A stretch of 64,000 nt of DNA from Solenopsis invicta (Eukaryota; Arthropoda; Insecta; Hymenoptera; Formicidae), in contig NC_052671.1 of assembly GCF_016802725.1 (NCBI RefSeq), positions 22,271,728 to 22,335,727 on the forward strand, written 5' to 3'. Shown in pieces: positions 30,168 to 42,374 of this stretch. A model generated the notes under the pieces. It saw only the letters and a program-made list of their open reading frames with translations, had not been told where the DNA came from and did no database searches. Both the position numbers and the translations under genes were made by a program. The first letter of the stretch is position 1, and each line of letters starts with the position of its first letter.

Positions 30168-32750
30168 TGAATCATATTATGTCATCAACAACCACTAGAA
30201 ACATGTCTAAGGAAGAGGGGCAGAGCGATGTGTCGATTGGCACACGCTCGAACAAAAGCTTGAGAGGAGTGAAATCCTCATCCCTCCCAAAACCAAACGG
30301 GGGCAACGTGTCTCCGGCTGAAGGGAGAGACATCTCCGTGTACAAGAAAGGGACGCACATGGGAGCCGGTGGACTGGAGCTCTTCAGCTCAGCCGGCTCT
30401 CAGGGCGCTAACGGGTTTCAAAAACCCACTACCACTGAGTGCAAGGTGACATTGGTCCCCCTGACCAATGAGCGGGAATTTCCCCCTCTCAAAAAGCCGA
30501 GCCATGCAGGAACTGCTCCCGTTACCAAACCGGGACCAGCCTGCTCTAAAGAGAAGACTGCCCAGAAGGCCGTCCCCGAGATCGGTCTTTCAGGGGCCAC
30601 TTTTTCTACGATCATCTCGTCCTCGGACGAAGAGATAACAGAAAACCAAAATAAAAGAAAGAGGAAGACTAGGGCGTGCCGCGCGGCAAACACCGCTAAG
30701 CGCGTGATCCTGTCTACCTCAGAGTCATCTGAGGAGGAAGATGAAAAAAAGAAAAGGAAACGGGCTAGGCCGGCTATTAACCCAAACCATGAGGGAAAAT
30801 TTACTGCCGAAGTCCTTGCGAAGAAGGCTGAAAAACAAGCAGCCAAGAAATTGGAGGCGGAGCATTTTGCGATCATCGATCCCCAAGTCCTCCCGACCTC
30901 CAACAGGGTGCAGAGAGCTAATCAGGTAGCTGAAGAGCTTAGCGAGGCCTATAGTAATGAGCCGATAAACGCGATCGCCACTATTATGTCCCAAGGACTT
31001 GCATCGATCGCTAAGTCGGTGAAATGCTCGGGGCATATCCAGGGCCCCATTAGGAAGGACCTATGGGACGCTTATGCAAAGCTTACTGCCTGCACTAGTT
31101 CCCTCCTCGTTAGGAAGGGAGCGCAGGAGACCAGCCTCCTGCACAAGGGACTTGGAACGCCGACTCCAAGAGGCGAAGGAGAGATGGAAAAAAGAGAGGG
31201 AAGAATTGAGACGCGAGATCACGCTCTTACAAGCGCAAAATGCGCGGCTCAAAGCGAAAACCAGGACGAGCAAGCTGGAAAACAATCCGGCCTTGCCTCC
31301 GGAGAAGACAGCCCCCACTGACGCGGGAGCGCAAGAACACGGGATGAGTTGCTCGAAAACCGAGGAGCTCCTGTCAACAGCAGCGCCCGAGGTTCACGTC
31401 CCCGACGTAGAGATGGGGCCTCCCATGAAGGTTTTCACCCCTCTGAGTAGCTCCAAGGGCGGGAAAAAGAAAGGGAAGCCAGTTATTATAACTGATGAAA
31501 TCTTGAAAAAAACTCATCTACCGTCCGGCCATCGCAGGGGTTTAGCGTCAGCTGAACCCCCTGTCCAACGCGCCGGACTGGAAAGTAGAGAGTCCCACGC
31601 TTGTCCGAGATAACTCAGAAAACCCGAACAAACAAAGTAAGGCGGACAAGCAGTTCCGTGGAACCACCATGGAGGCCAGAGTCAGAGAAATCCTAGCTAA
31701 GGTCCTCCCGGTGGTCCTCCAGGATATGGGACTCCCTGCCGAGAGCCGGGGGACTTCTCTTGAAAGACCAGCCCCCAAACCTAAGGCCTCACAGGGAAAA
31801 CAAGCGACTGATATCGCAGAGAAGAACGGTGGTTCACGGGGAACAACCCTGGACACTAGTAGTCTCTAAGTCTGCGAAAAAAAAGGCGGCCAAGAAGGAC
31901 GCGGGACATAAGGCCAACCCGCCGCTCCAAAAGGCTGAAAACCCCCAAAATAAGGGGGATAAGAAGAAGGCTATCGCCCCACCGCAGAAGAGGACGGAAC
32001 CCGCACAAAAGTCGGGACCGAGAAAGATAAGACCGCCGAGCACGGCGGCAGTGTCAATTACGTGCATGGACAAAGAGTCCTATGGCGAGGTAATGAAGAT
32101 GGCGCGAGATCAACCTGGAATCTCTGGAGATAGGTGACCTTCAGCCCAGGAGGGCAGTTACCGGCGCCTTGATCCTTGAGATCCGAGGCAGCGGCAATGC
32201 CGGGAAGGCCGACGCCTTGGCCAATGAACTCAGAGACGTACTGGCCCACAAGAACGACGTCAGAGTCGCTCGCCCCTCCAAGACGGTGGAGTTAAGACTA
32301 TCGGGTCTTGACGACTCGATCACGATGCAGGAGGTGGCAGGCGCGGTGGGGAGCTTTGGTGAATGCTCCCGGCTGGACGTAAAAGTAGGCGAGATCCACC
32401 GGGCCCCTAACGGCCTCGGCACATGCTGGTTGCGGTGCCCCGTGGGAGCTGGCAAAGCAGTCCTGGCCGCCCCACGTTTCAGAGTGGGGTGGTCGAGCTG
32501 CAGGGCCACACTCCTCCCTCCGCGGGGGCTGCAGTGCTTCAGGTGCTTGGCCGCCGGGCACACGCAAGCGAACTGCAGCAGCCAGGTAGACAGAACTAGC
32601 TGCTACTACAGGTGTGGCGGCATAGGCCAACACCTGCGCAAATAAAGCGTGTTGTCCGGTGTGCCTTGAAAGGGATCACAGGGTGAGCAGCAAGTCCTGC
32701 CACTCCACCGCCAAGAAGGGAGGAGCGCCACGGGCCAAAGCGCCGTAAAC
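30168..32750 (+). pseudogene. R1/TRAS-type LINE ORF1 (Gag-like), frameshifted
   Basis: The first part is open from about 30,125 (likely start ATG 30,168) to 31,321, with an acidic Ser-rich patch and basic stretches. After a +1 shift near 31,110-31,160 a coiled coil follows (ERRLQEAKERWKKEREELRR). Further shifts near 31,610, 31,860 and 32,130 lead to the RRAVTGALILEI block, the VRVARPSKTVELRLSGLDDS block and zinc knuckles CFRCLAAGHTQANC and YYRCGG, with remnants of a third CPVCLE-like knuckle at 32,657. The domain order matches R1-clade ORF1, an RNA chaperone of the LINE particle. ORF2 is not present downstream. Multiple shifts make it dead. Confidence 0.85.
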
Positions 32751-32759
32751 TGCGGGCAA

Positions 32760-33540
32760 AAGCCCACAGCAAAAAGCGGCAGCACCGTACTTCAGTACGT
32801 GAGGTGGCGTCGGACTCGGGAGGCTTATAGGATGGAAGTCGCTTTTCCTAACTTAACAGGGCCCAAGTTCTTCTTGAGCCCAGGTCGGCGAGTCTGGAAA
32901 CGGAGCTAGGATCGGAGGCGGAAGCGGTTGCTAGCTAAGTGACTTAGCGGAGACCGAAACGCTTCATCTCAGTGGCAACCTAGGACTTCTAGTCGGCGGA
33001 CCGGCCAGAAGCGGATAAGGTCCCTGCCTCTGGCGAACGTCGCCTTATATACCTGAGAATCAAGGCGAAGGGATGTGCGGCGTGTTACGGCGGAGCGGTC
33101 CGGTGGCAGCATCCCCGCCACTCGATCTCGGATCTCTCGCTTCGGACCACGCTCGCATAGCGTGGCTGCTGACGGCGCGGGAACGAGAGCGCGTGCGCGC
33201 GAAGACGAGAGCACGGGAGCGATCGCTCGTTCGCTCTGATATTGTACAATTTATTAGGCGTTATGCGCCGCTAATTGCCGTCCGGCGGATGTTCGGCCGG
33301 ACGGTTTGGACGGTTAGGCGGTCCGGGGGGGGTCGGAAGGTGGTTCGTTACAAAGTGATCATGTACTCTAATAAGATACAAATAAGGAGAAACTTTTTAG
33401 GAGGTAGGCGATGTTCAGTAGTATCTTTTACGATGTACTCTCATCGAATCCTCCACACCTTGGAGTACGGATTCCAAAATGTCTTCCTCTCCTGGTCAGA
33501 CGATAGCAACCTTAACGAATCAGTTTAAGCTAACTTGAGC
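32760..33540. other. GC-richer segment, unidentified
   Basis: Contains a TATATACC word at 33,046, repeated GCGGA-like words and a 151-codon frame (33,073-33,528) without a recognisable domain. It replaces the expected ORF2 of the LINE. Confidence 0.3.
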
Positions 33541-35426
33541 AAAAAAACTTGCTCTCAATTAGTCTCGATTAACCAACGGCAATCTCATCAGTCCTGGATG
33601 TGGGCTTGCAAAGAGTTATCCTCTTTTTTTCGGTAAACAAAAAAAAGCGTCACGAACCAATTTTAACTATGAAAATACTTACTATCTAAATTGTTGCTAT
33701 GTTACCAAAAAATAATAAATAATTATTTCTTAACGTGAGAAATGTTATTGACTTCTCTTTTTAAAAAAATAATATAAATTATTAGTAAGTGAAATTATAA
33801 TTTTTTTTTAATGTTTTAAAATTATATTATTTTATATTATATTATTTTTAATTTAAAAATGGAGCAACAACACGAAAAACTAATTGTAAGAAGAGTATAG
33901 GAGGTTTATAATAACATTACAGATCCGAGAATTATTGTGGTCATATCTACAGTTGCACACTTTTCCCGTCGATCGTCACCATTATAATGGAACCGCGCAG
34001 ACTCAAAGGTAAAAAAATATAACAGGGAAATTCCTTCCTGATCACCTTTGGGAGAAAATTAATATTTTAAATGGTTCTCGGCTGATTAAAAATTTAACAA
34101 TGGAAAAGTAACAATATTTATTGTGTCATTAAATATTTGTACGAAGAATTGAACATAAAATAAAAAAAATGATTGCTATTTTATTTTGTGTTGTATAAAT
34201 AAAACAATTGATAACAATAATTTTATAATTAATATCCTAATTAATTTTTAAACTACAAACAAAATACATCTATCATTAAAATGAAAACAAATATAAAATT
34301 AAAAAGAATTATAAATAAAAATTATAAATAAAAATTAAATATATTAAATATTAATTAGAAAATAAAATATTTATACTATTAAAATCGCGCGCGCTGCATG
34401 CTAGTTTTTAATGAAATTTCTAATGTTATTTCTAAAGCTTCTGAAACACAGTTCTTTCTAAAACACAGAAAAATTCTGAATCAGAAAAATTCTAAACTAT
34501 GAAAAATTAAAAATATATAATTTTGTAACAAGAAACTGTTTCTTTTAAACTAAACTAATTTTTCAAAATTATATTTATGGATAGCCATATTACAACTACT
34601 TTTTTTCTCCACCAATTACGTAGTGCATAAGATTTTTATAAATCATGTCCTAAATAATAAGTATTTCATTACTTTGAGTCAAGAATCTGTTAAACAACAA
34701 TCTGACGAATGTAATCGTTCAAGTTTCAATAGAAAATATTAATTATAAACAAAATGATTTAATAAAATAAAAATGGGTGCCATATTACCCTCTTTTTCTC
34801 TATATATTTATGCATATCGGTACGTATGAATGTCATGGATAACGTGTACGTGCACATGCGGGCGTGTGCGCGCACGTGCACGCGCGCTAGATGTGTGGAG
34901 CAGAAATAAGGACCCCATGGTTCGTCATTCCCGTAGTATTAATATTTAATGACTCTAAACCCTGTCTGCGTGTGCGTATTGTGTGTGTATGTGTGTTAAC
35001 GCGCGTGTGCATGTGCGTTCAGTAGAAATAAGGACTCCACAATTCGTTACATCCGCACGCACGCACGCACACGGAATATACATCTGATCGTAGCAACTTT
35101 TTTGTGGTACATCTCAAAGAACGCTAATGCCGGCGGTATTATGACTTTCAAGTTTTGTAACTCAAAAAATACTTAACAAAAAAAGAAAAAATTATAGCGT
35201 TTTGGAAAGGTCTCGATAAGCTACAAGAATATGTAATAAAAAATAGGTAGTTTTATTTAAAAAATTGAAGGTGACCTTCACATGACCTTCAAGCAACTAT
35301 TCAAGGACAAATTAATAAGACCATCTTATGTCCCCCACAAAATCATACCACTTTTGTTTGAAACACTTTTGTCTACTGGATTTAATTTTCAAGATATTTG
35401 GCTGGCTCATTTAAAATAGGACATCC

Positions 35427-35435
<9 letters not shown>
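33541..35435. other. AT-rich DNA with GT/CA runs
   Basis: Mostly AT-rich. Two related patches, about 34,890-34,960 and 35,018-35,060, share GCAGAAATAAGGACCCCA- and CAGTAGAAATAAGGACTCCA-like words. A segment ending AAAATAGGACATCCTGTATA (35,414-35,433) resembles the end of a mariner-type MITE. No gene recognised. Confidence 0.4.
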
Positions 35436-35472
<37 letters not shown>

Positions 35473-35521
35473 CGTGCGTGCGTGTGTGTGTGTGGGCGTG
35501 CGTGCGTGCGTGCGTGCGTGT
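35436..35521. repeat. (TG)n microsatellite
   Basis: TG repeat with CGTG interruptions. Confidence 0.95.
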
Positions 35522-35584
35522 GATGGAAAAGAAGAAAAGATAGTTATTTAAAAAAACTATAGAATTGAAATGATATATAATAAT

Positions 35585-35850
35585 CCAAACGTATGCTTTT
35601 ATTATTATAGGCAAAATGTTCTGCTGACAAAGCTAAAAAAAAATGGAAAAACTTGAGAGATTGATATATAAAGATAATCTCTCTTGAGAAGTTGCCAAGT
35701 GGTTCTGGAAATAAGCCATCTCGTAGAAAGTGGCAACATTACGACTCATTGTCTTTCTTACGGGACACTCATTTACAAAAACAGTACATCACAAAAGCAT
35801 TCATTAAAATACTGAAGACAGTTAATATCAATATATTCCATTGTTGCCTC
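35585..35850 (+). pseudogene. Harbinger MADF-domain fragment, copy 1
   Basis: Reads CSADKAKKKWKNLRD, then after a stop LPSGSGNKPSRRKWQHYDSL, SFLRDTHLQKQ. The KKKWKNLRD ... KW..Y..LSFLRD pattern is the MADF (Myb/SANT-like) DNA-binding domain encoded by the second gene of PIF/Harbinger transposons. It is duplicated at 37,690-37,860 and cut off by BEL sequence from about 35,861. Confidence 0.7.
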
Positions 35851-35860
35851 ATAACGTCAA

Positions 35861-36668
35861 CTCCCGCTTCCGCGAAGCAGTGTTCTTTCGATGCTGAACC
35901 CGTATTTGGACTCTGATGGGCTTCTTTGTATCCAGGGTCGACTACGAAGTGCGCGTCTCCCAGGAGCAGTAAAAAATCCTATCGTATTACGAGCGCATCC
36001 GCTCTTGTCTCGCATTATTGAACACCATCATCTAAAAACGCTACATGCCGGATTGCAATTAACTATAACATCTTTACAAAATAAGTTTTGGATATTATGT
36101 GCACGCACAACTGTGTGCTCCGTCATTCATAAGTGCATTCAATGCTCACGACAGCCAAAGTACCGAACAAATTCACGGGTGACCTGCCCGACACCCGCAT
36201 TAATTGTACCGCTCGGGCATTTGTCCATACCGGCGTTGACTATGCGGGACCTTTTGAAATCCGAACGTCGCATGGCCGTGTCCATAAAACTTGAAAGGCG
36301 TATGTCGCATTGTTTATATGCCTTACCACGAGAGCGATTCATTTGGAACTCGTGAATGATTATAGCGCAACAACCTTTATCGCAGCATACCACCGTTTTG
36401 TCTTCCGCAGAGGACTGCCGACGTCTATGTGATCCGACAATGGGTCGACATTTCACCAATCGCGAGTTAGCAGATGCGCATTCGAAAGCTATTCACGATC
36501 CAAATTTTCTAAACAGACTCGCCAGCGATGGGACCGACTGGCAATTTATTCCCCCAGCTGCACCGCACTTCGATGGCCTCTGGAAATCCGGAGTGCAAAG
36601 CACTAAACATCATCTTAAACCTATGTAAATATACACTAACATTTGAAGAAATGACGACTTTTTTAAGG
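35861..36668 (+). pseudogene. BEL/Pao integrase fragment, second element
   Basis: Reads GLLCIQGRLRSARLPGAVKN, RIIEHHHLKTLHAGLQ (His-His zinc half), CIQCSRQPKYRTNSR, then in other frames FVHTGVDYAGPF (first Asp), SDNGSTF (second Asp), DWQFIPPAAPHFDGLWKSG and LTFEEMTTFL. At least three frameshifts separate the blocks. It differs from the BEL at 20,583-25,845, so it is another family. It has been inserted into, or joined to, Harbinger DNA. Confidence 0.85.
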
Positions 36669-36844
36669 TGCCTACTGATGGACGCGGCAAATGCCGCGCG
36701 CGGCAACGCGGCAGTTCAGAAAGAACTAGATCTAGGGGCTTCTGAATCCTCCTGCGTTGCCGCAAATAAAGTTGGATTAATCCAACTTTGCTTGCGGCAT
36801 CGCAAAAGTGATTTTCAGCGAATTTTGAAAATAAAGTTGCAACG
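36669..36844. other. Short palindrome-rich segment
   Basis: Contains GCCGCGCGCGGC (36,692-36,703) and AAGTTGGATTAATCCAACTT (36,768-36,787). It abuts the presumed first exon of the Harbinger accessory gene. Confidence 0.35.
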
Positions 36845-37490
36845 ATGGCCGAAGTTGATATGGAAATTTCAAAGGTTAGTAGATGTTAATATTTGTGTAT
36901 AATAATTAAGTTTTTTACAAAAATGTTAATATAGCAATCAAGAAAATAATATACATATTATTATTTATAATCGTCAAGCTGGAAAGTTAGTATACGTTTT
37001 GAAAGTTTTCAAAAACGAATTGTATGATAACATGCATGTATAAACATTTCTATTTTTATAAACATTTATGACTTAGAACCGAACTCTTGAAAAATATTGG
37101 GTGATATTTTTCTTATTAGAGAGAATATACACATGCGGAATGTGCGAGATTATTCTTAAGGAACAGGAGATACATCCGCATGAATGCTTAATCGATTATC
37201 CAGACTTAATCAGAGATGAAAATTATTATTTATATTCCAAATGTGGTAAGTAAAAGGCGAAAATGAATAATGTACAATTATTTTAGCGAATGTAACAAAT
37301 TTAATATCTTGTAGCGGATAGAAGCATTTTGCGGCGCAGTGCGATTGATGGGTAACCGGAGGTAATGTTGGTAATAGAATCGCCTCTTCCGACAAATCAA
37401 GAGCTGCTGCTGACATCGAGTACGGGACAAAATTTGGAAGAGCTCATAATAGCAGAAGTAGTGGCATGACCGCTGTTATGAAACCAAAAA
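36845..37490 (+). pseudogene. Harbinger accessory gene, first exons
   Basis: A 10-codon first exon (MAEVDMEISK, 36,845-36,874) ends at a GTTAGT donor. An acceptor AG at 37,120-37,121 opens an in-phase exon (37,122-37,245) reading RIYTCGMCEIILKEQEIHPH, a C-x2-C zinc-binding start, and ending at GTAAGT. The next exon (from about 37,315) soon meets a stop. Placed upstream of the MADF/BESS fragments, it is plausibly the 5' end of the same gene. Identity by context. Confidence 0.4.
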
Positions 37491-37589
37491 ATAAATATTA
37501 CAAAACGAGACAGACGAACTGTACAACAACTTTGGGTGGAAGTAGCTGATGCGACAAATGGTACGATATGGACACATATTCTTGTGTGT

Positions 37590-38052
37590 GTGTGTGTGTT
37601 GGGAAAGAAGGAAAGATAGTTATTTAAAAAAAACTATAGAATTGAAATGATATATAATAGTATAAAATGTATGATTTTATTATTACAGGCAAACGTTCTG
37701 CCGACAAAATTTAAAAAAAAGTGGTAAAACTTGAGAAATCGCTATATGAAGATAATCTCTCTTGAAAAATTGCCAAGTGGGTCTGGAAGTAAGTCATCTC
37801 GTAGAAAGTGGTAACATTATGACACGATGTCTTTCTTACGGGTCTCTCATTTACAAAAACAGTAAGTCACAAAAGCATTCATTGAAATACTGGAGACAGT
37901 TAATATCAATATATTTCATTACATTGCATTTCAGGACAGTTTCAAATATAATAATTCATGAATCATTAGATAACGACGATGGTGCAAAAACCCAAGTGGA
38001 CGAGGAAGTCGACGATGCAGTTTGTGCATCGAGGGGTATGTTTCGAGAATAG
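37590..38052 (+). pseudogene. Harbinger MADF-domain fragment, copy 2
   Basis: Closely repeats 35,535-35,850 (same LEKLPSGSG and SSRRKW blocks, with several stops), then continues NTVSNIIIHESLDNDDGAKT into an acidic linker DEEVDDAVCASRGM. The duplicated block suggests the BEL insertion, or a local duplication, split the gene. Confidence 0.6.
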
Positions 38053-38136
38053 TACTAAGACAATAATAAAATTGAACCCTTGTATTCATATTTTCATTTT
38101 TTTTTCTATCATCGTAGGAAGCATCGATTATTAAAC

Positions 38137-38139
<3 letters not shown>

Positions 38140-38177
<38 letters not shown>
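38140..38177. repeat. (TA)n microsatellite
   Basis: Uninterrupted TA dinucleotides in the intron-like gap between MADF and BESS fragments. Confidence 0.95.
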
Positions 38178-38180
<3 letters not shown>

Positions 38181-38342
38181 ACGAAAATTATACAAAATTA
38201 ATATGTCACTTGTCAGTACTATTACAGCTACATTAATTTCTTTTAATAATGTAAAATGTATACATTTTTTCATTTTCAGAAGTGAAAAAAAAAGAAAAAA
38301 AAAGATTGTGATCAAGAAGTAATGAAATAAATAGCGGAGGCC

Positions 38343-38532
38343 TTGCAGACTCCATGGCCAGCATTGCCAACTCCTCCTGTCATTGATGAAGTTGACAACT
38401 TCACTTCAATGATTGGCTGCCAGTTACGAGAAATATCGCCAGTCCGCAGACGTCTCGTCATGTTAAAAATTCATAAGCTTTTGTACGCAGAATTGTGTGA
38501 CAATAGTAGTGATAATAGTAATAATGTATAAT
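38343..38532 (+). pseudogene. Harbinger accessory gene, BESS motif exon
   Basis: Reads LPTPPVIDEVDNFTSMIGCQ then LREISPVRRRLVMLKIHKLL and ends near 38,530. The spacing F-x2-M-x3-L-x2-I-x4-R-x6-I is that of the BESS protein-interaction motif found at the end of MADF proteins. Confidence 0.55.
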
Positions 38533-38644
38533 AATAAATAGCATAATAAAATAAGGAAAATCGGTTTTCAATAGCACAATAAAGTCAAAATTTATTTATT
38601 GAAATAGTATAAAAAATAAGGTATACAAATATAGCATTAATTAT

Positions 38645-39790
38645 TTATATTTTTTTGTTTTGCCATGCCACTGCGCCTTCATTATTGAAATATTTACAAA
38701 ACTCATCCCTAATGAGCATGGCATTCCGAGTGCTTGTATTTGTGCTACATTTGGAGATGTCCACAAATGCACAACCATCTTCCATAATCGTCCTCCACGA
38801 ACCTCGTATAGAATCACCTTCTGCCGTTTCTCTATCCAGCATGTCTGAGGAAATGTAGTTATTATTCTCACTCCTGCGGAGCCAGTTATAGATGCAGATT
38901 GTACCTTACACAATTTTCATAGCAGTTTCCACACAGCTAATGATCGGTTTTCGATAAATTCGCCACTGACTAGCAAGTATTCCAAAAAAGTTCTCTATCA
39001 CTCGCCTGGTTCTGCTGAGTCTATAATTAAAAATACTTTGTTCGTCGGTCAAGTTATTCTTGCCGGAGTCGGTCCTCCCTTGTAAAATCGGTCTGATTTT
39101 GGAATATTCATTTGCCCTGCATCAAATTGTTGACCAAACCGGCTTTCACGAAAAATGCCTCCATCACTTCGCCTGCCATATGCACCAATATCGACGAAGC
39201 GGAAAATGTAATTGGCATCGCAAACAGCTAATAGCATAATGCTATGACTGTTTTTATAGTTGTAGAGATTGGAGCCAGCATTGTCTGGACACTGAAATGA
39301 CACATATATTATCGTTTTTTACACACTTCAAGGAAATTGGGAAATTGGGAAATTGAAGTTTGCTCATATAATTTTTTCTATTTATTTCCCAATAGCTATT
39401 GATATTTTAATAATGCTTGAAAACAATCGTAATAATAAAATTATAACTTACTTGAATGGTTACATACTTTCCATCGATTGACCCAATGCAATGTGGAAAT
39501 ATATCCTCATATATCCTATATATCCTCAAAATCCTCTGCGATGCTTCGCTAGTCATCTTCGAGTAGTTGAAGTGGAAGGACTAAAGGACACAGCTGTTTC
39601 CAAATAACCTGGCAGATTGTAGCAATAATGTTGCTTACAGTCGTAAAATCTATAGAAAATTGATGTCATTGAAGACATAGAGTCACCAGCTGCTAAAAAT
39701 CTAAAACGTGATAGTTGATATAACGCAACATTTACATTCATGTAACTAACAAGAAAAGGCACTAAAGTGTCCGCCTCAAATTTAAACAAA
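38645..39790 (-). pseudogene. PIF/Harbinger transposase (DDE_Tnp_4) with an intron
   Basis: On the minus strand, from right to left: LSRFRFLAAGDSM, SIFYRFYDCKQHY, then the first catalytic Asp in SIDGKYVTIQ, a GT-AG intron (39,292-39,452), CPDNAGSNLYNYKNSHSI, VDIGAYGRRSDGGIFR (second Asp), DRFYKGG, and RLSRTRRVIENFFGILASQW with the catalytic Glu, ending AEGDSIRGSW and CKYFNNEGAVAWQ. The full DDE set is recognisable but stops and shifts interrupt the frame (for instance after AMKIV). The plus-strand MADF/BESS gene next to it is the usual partner. Confidence 0.85.
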
Positions 39791-39920
39791 ATTTTAATAT
39801 GTTGTAGTACAGATAAAATTAAGGGACACGTATTTTTTTTTATACGTGTCCAATCTCAATTTTAAGGAGTAAAACATCCTTTTGAAAAAAATCGTTTTTT
39901 TTTAAGTGTATATCGTCGAA

Positions 39921-40349
39921 ACTAAGGCCTGATCTAAGGAATGTGCTTTTTGCGTTTTGTCTTGTGCTTTCTGCTTTTTGTATTTTTGTCACACAAAGCC
40001 GAGAAACATCGTGATACACAAAAGGTAAGAATTTTTCTGCATAAAATTGGCAAAGAATTTGCCAAAAGCTTCATCTATTTGTATTTCACCTTCATTTCCT
40101 TTATCAGACATGTCTTTTATCAGACTGTGTATGATTATGATACCCTCGTTGTCATGGTCGTATTTAACCTAACCAACATGTTTCTGTGTCTTTGTTGTCC
40201 GAGATAAAAGTTGACGAACTTCAAAGACAAGAAACACGTGACAAAAACACGATTGTCGGCAAAACAGTGCGTAAAGAGACAAGAAAGGAAGAGGCAAAAA
40301 ACAAGAAATAAGAAGCAAAAAGCACATTGTAAATAGATTAGCCTTAAAA
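39921..40349. mobile_element. Small inverted-repeat element (MITE)
   Basis: The left end TAAGGCCTGATCTAAGGAA...GTGCTTTTTGC is matched by the complement of the right end (GCAAAAAGCACATTG...GATTAGCCTTA). A 3-bp TAA/TTA flank would fit a Harbinger-type MITE. The 88-codon frame inside has no known domain. Confidence 0.55.
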
Positions 40350-40670
40350 GATAAAAAAGAACTTTATAACAGCGAAAAAAAGTTTTTAAAAATTTTTGTT
40401 ACACTTTTCCCCACCACTTACCTACTTCTTTCAAAATTTGTATTTCTCTTTATAAGCAAAATAAAGCTTATTTTATTACAAATTCAACCGTATATGATAA
40501 AGTTACGATGCGACATTCCCATTTTCCAAAAATAATTAAAAACCTCTCTATACGCATGGTACGCGCACCCGTCCGCGAGTTCGTGCGCAACGGAAGTGAC
40601 TCCCTTCGATTTCGACGTGCCTTTAATATGTTATACAGATAAAAATAAGAGACACGTATTTTATAAAATA
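40350..40670. other. AT-rich DNA with a short duplicated word
   Basis: A ~43-bp segment at 40,621-40,663 (TTTAATATGTTATACAGATA, then AGAGACACGTATTT) repeats 39,793-39,838 next to the Harbinger transposase. No gene. Confidence 0.4.
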
Positions 40671-40743
40671 TGCTGAGCTTGCAACACGATCGGCCCTTTT
40701 CAGCGCCAATAAAACTTCCATACCGCAAATATGAACGCTTATA

Positions 40744-41672
40744 CGAGGTGTGTTCAAAAAGTATCGCGAATTTTGAATTTTCGCGGGTTACGTATATTCG
40801 AATTTCGATCTTTTTGTGGCGTTATGTTGGTACTCATGTCTCTCACTTATGCCGACAAGCTCGGCCATTTTGAATGTTCACTTAATTGTTGACAGCTGCT
40901 TTGCTTGCACGTGTTTTGGATCGTCTTCGATTTTTACCTATTAAAAAAAATGGATCAAAGAACCTGTATCAAATTTTGTGTGAAAAACGAAATTAAGTGC
41001 GCGGATGCATTCCGAATGTTGACTGTGGCATACGGAGAAGCTACCTTGGACCGAAGCAACGTTTATCGGTGGTACAAAATGTTCTCAGAAGGCCGAGAAG
41101 ATGTGAACGACGAAGAGCGTTCCGGACGCCCGAGCACTTCAACAACAGACGAAAAAATTAATGAAGTGGAGAAAATGGTATTGGCCAATCGTCGAATCAC
41201 CGTTAGAGAAGTTGCTGAGGACCTAAACATATCGATTGGCTCGTGCCATTCGATTTTTATCAATGATTTGGGCATGAGACGGGTCGCCGCGAAATTCGTA
41301 CCAAACGCCCCTGCTCACACATCGTTGCTTGTGCGCGACTTTTTGGCCAAAAACAACACACTAATGATGCCGCAGCCACCGTATTCCCCAGATCTGGCCC
41401 CCTGTGACTTTTTCTTGTTCCCTAAACTGAAGAGGCCCATGAAAGGACGACGTTACGCTACGCTTGACGAGATAAAGACGGCATCGAAGGAGGAGCTGAA
41501 CAAGATAAAAAAAAATGATTTTTTGAAGTGCTTCGAAGATTGGAAAAACCGTTGGCACAAGTGTATAATATCTCATGGGGATTACTTTGAAGGGGACAAA
41601 ATAGATATTCATGAATAAATAAATAATTTTTGAAAAAACACAAAATTCGCGATACTTTTTGAACACACCTCG
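40744..41672 (+). mobile_element. mariner, internally deleted copy 2
   Basis: 929 bp, three differences from the copy at 17,088-18,016, same inverted ends, flanked by TA (40,742-40,743; 41,673-41,674). Insertion into arm A1 is proved by the empty site in the neighbouring arm. Confidence 0.95.
40950..41618 (+). pseudogene. mariner transposase with the same internal deletion
   Basis: Open from MDQRTCIKF to the C-terminal DKIDIHE. It has exactly the same joint, AAKFVP to NAPAHTS, as the other copy, so the deletion predates both insertions. Differences are Ala/Ser in the ER(A/S)GRPS linker and Thr/Ala in DFL(T/A)KN. The HTH DNA-binding region and last catalytic Asp remain; the first two Asp are lost. 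Possibly a DNA-binding competitor of full-length transposase, if expressed. Confidence 0.9.
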
Positions 41673-42374
41673 TAGAAGCGTCAGAATGACAGGGCCCGAT
41701 ACCGCGTCCCGAGAGATGGTATCATGCTTTCTCTTTTGGCCTTCGTTAAGCGAGAAGGATGTAGGGCATTCAGAGAAGTAAGAGACTTCTTCATATTTTG
41801 ACGTTACAAATTACTGTACAAAATTTAAAAAAAATCAGAATCAGATGTTTATCCTCTCTCAGAGTATTGTTTTACGCCAATTACAAAGTAAACTGGCTTG
41901 TTACATAATGTCAACATTTCTATAAAATCAAATCATAATTATTTTCTAATATAGATTATTTTAATAAGTAATTGTTTAAAGAGATTTAGAAGTTTCATTA
42001 ATTAATTAAAATTACGTCTCAACGTAAGTAACAGTCCCAAGAATTAAAGGTGTATTGCCGTCATGACAATTTTAATTTACTATTAAAAATCGTAATTTTA
42101 TTTACATTATTTTTCAAACAAATCTTCGTATGAGAGTAAATTTCTTTTTGCAATTAAAAATTAAAACAGCGTGCGACCAACCGTGATATCTCGTATACCA
42201 CCCGTATAGGCGCAAGGGACACCATTTCTGCCAAGTTTCTCAAGCGCGTCGATTCGTGTCTTCTCTCTCGATCCAGCGTTGAGCGAGAAAGATGCACTTC
42301 AAAACACTATCAAAACGCCCCCCACTACTTTCTGCCGGCACTCCGACCACCGCCGCCCTGCCACAAAACACGTA

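Larger units (their letters stand above)
40671..42372 (+). repeat. Arm of Tc1-like element family, copy A1, with nested mariner
   Basis: Begins AAAATATGC and matches the complement of about 43,395-42,400 and the sequence from 44,590 to 47,950. Uninterrupted arm length is about 770 bp. A mariner at 40,744-41,672 splits it; the complement at about 43,310-43,330 shows the empty site CGCTTATAGAAGCG. Confidence 0.85.
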
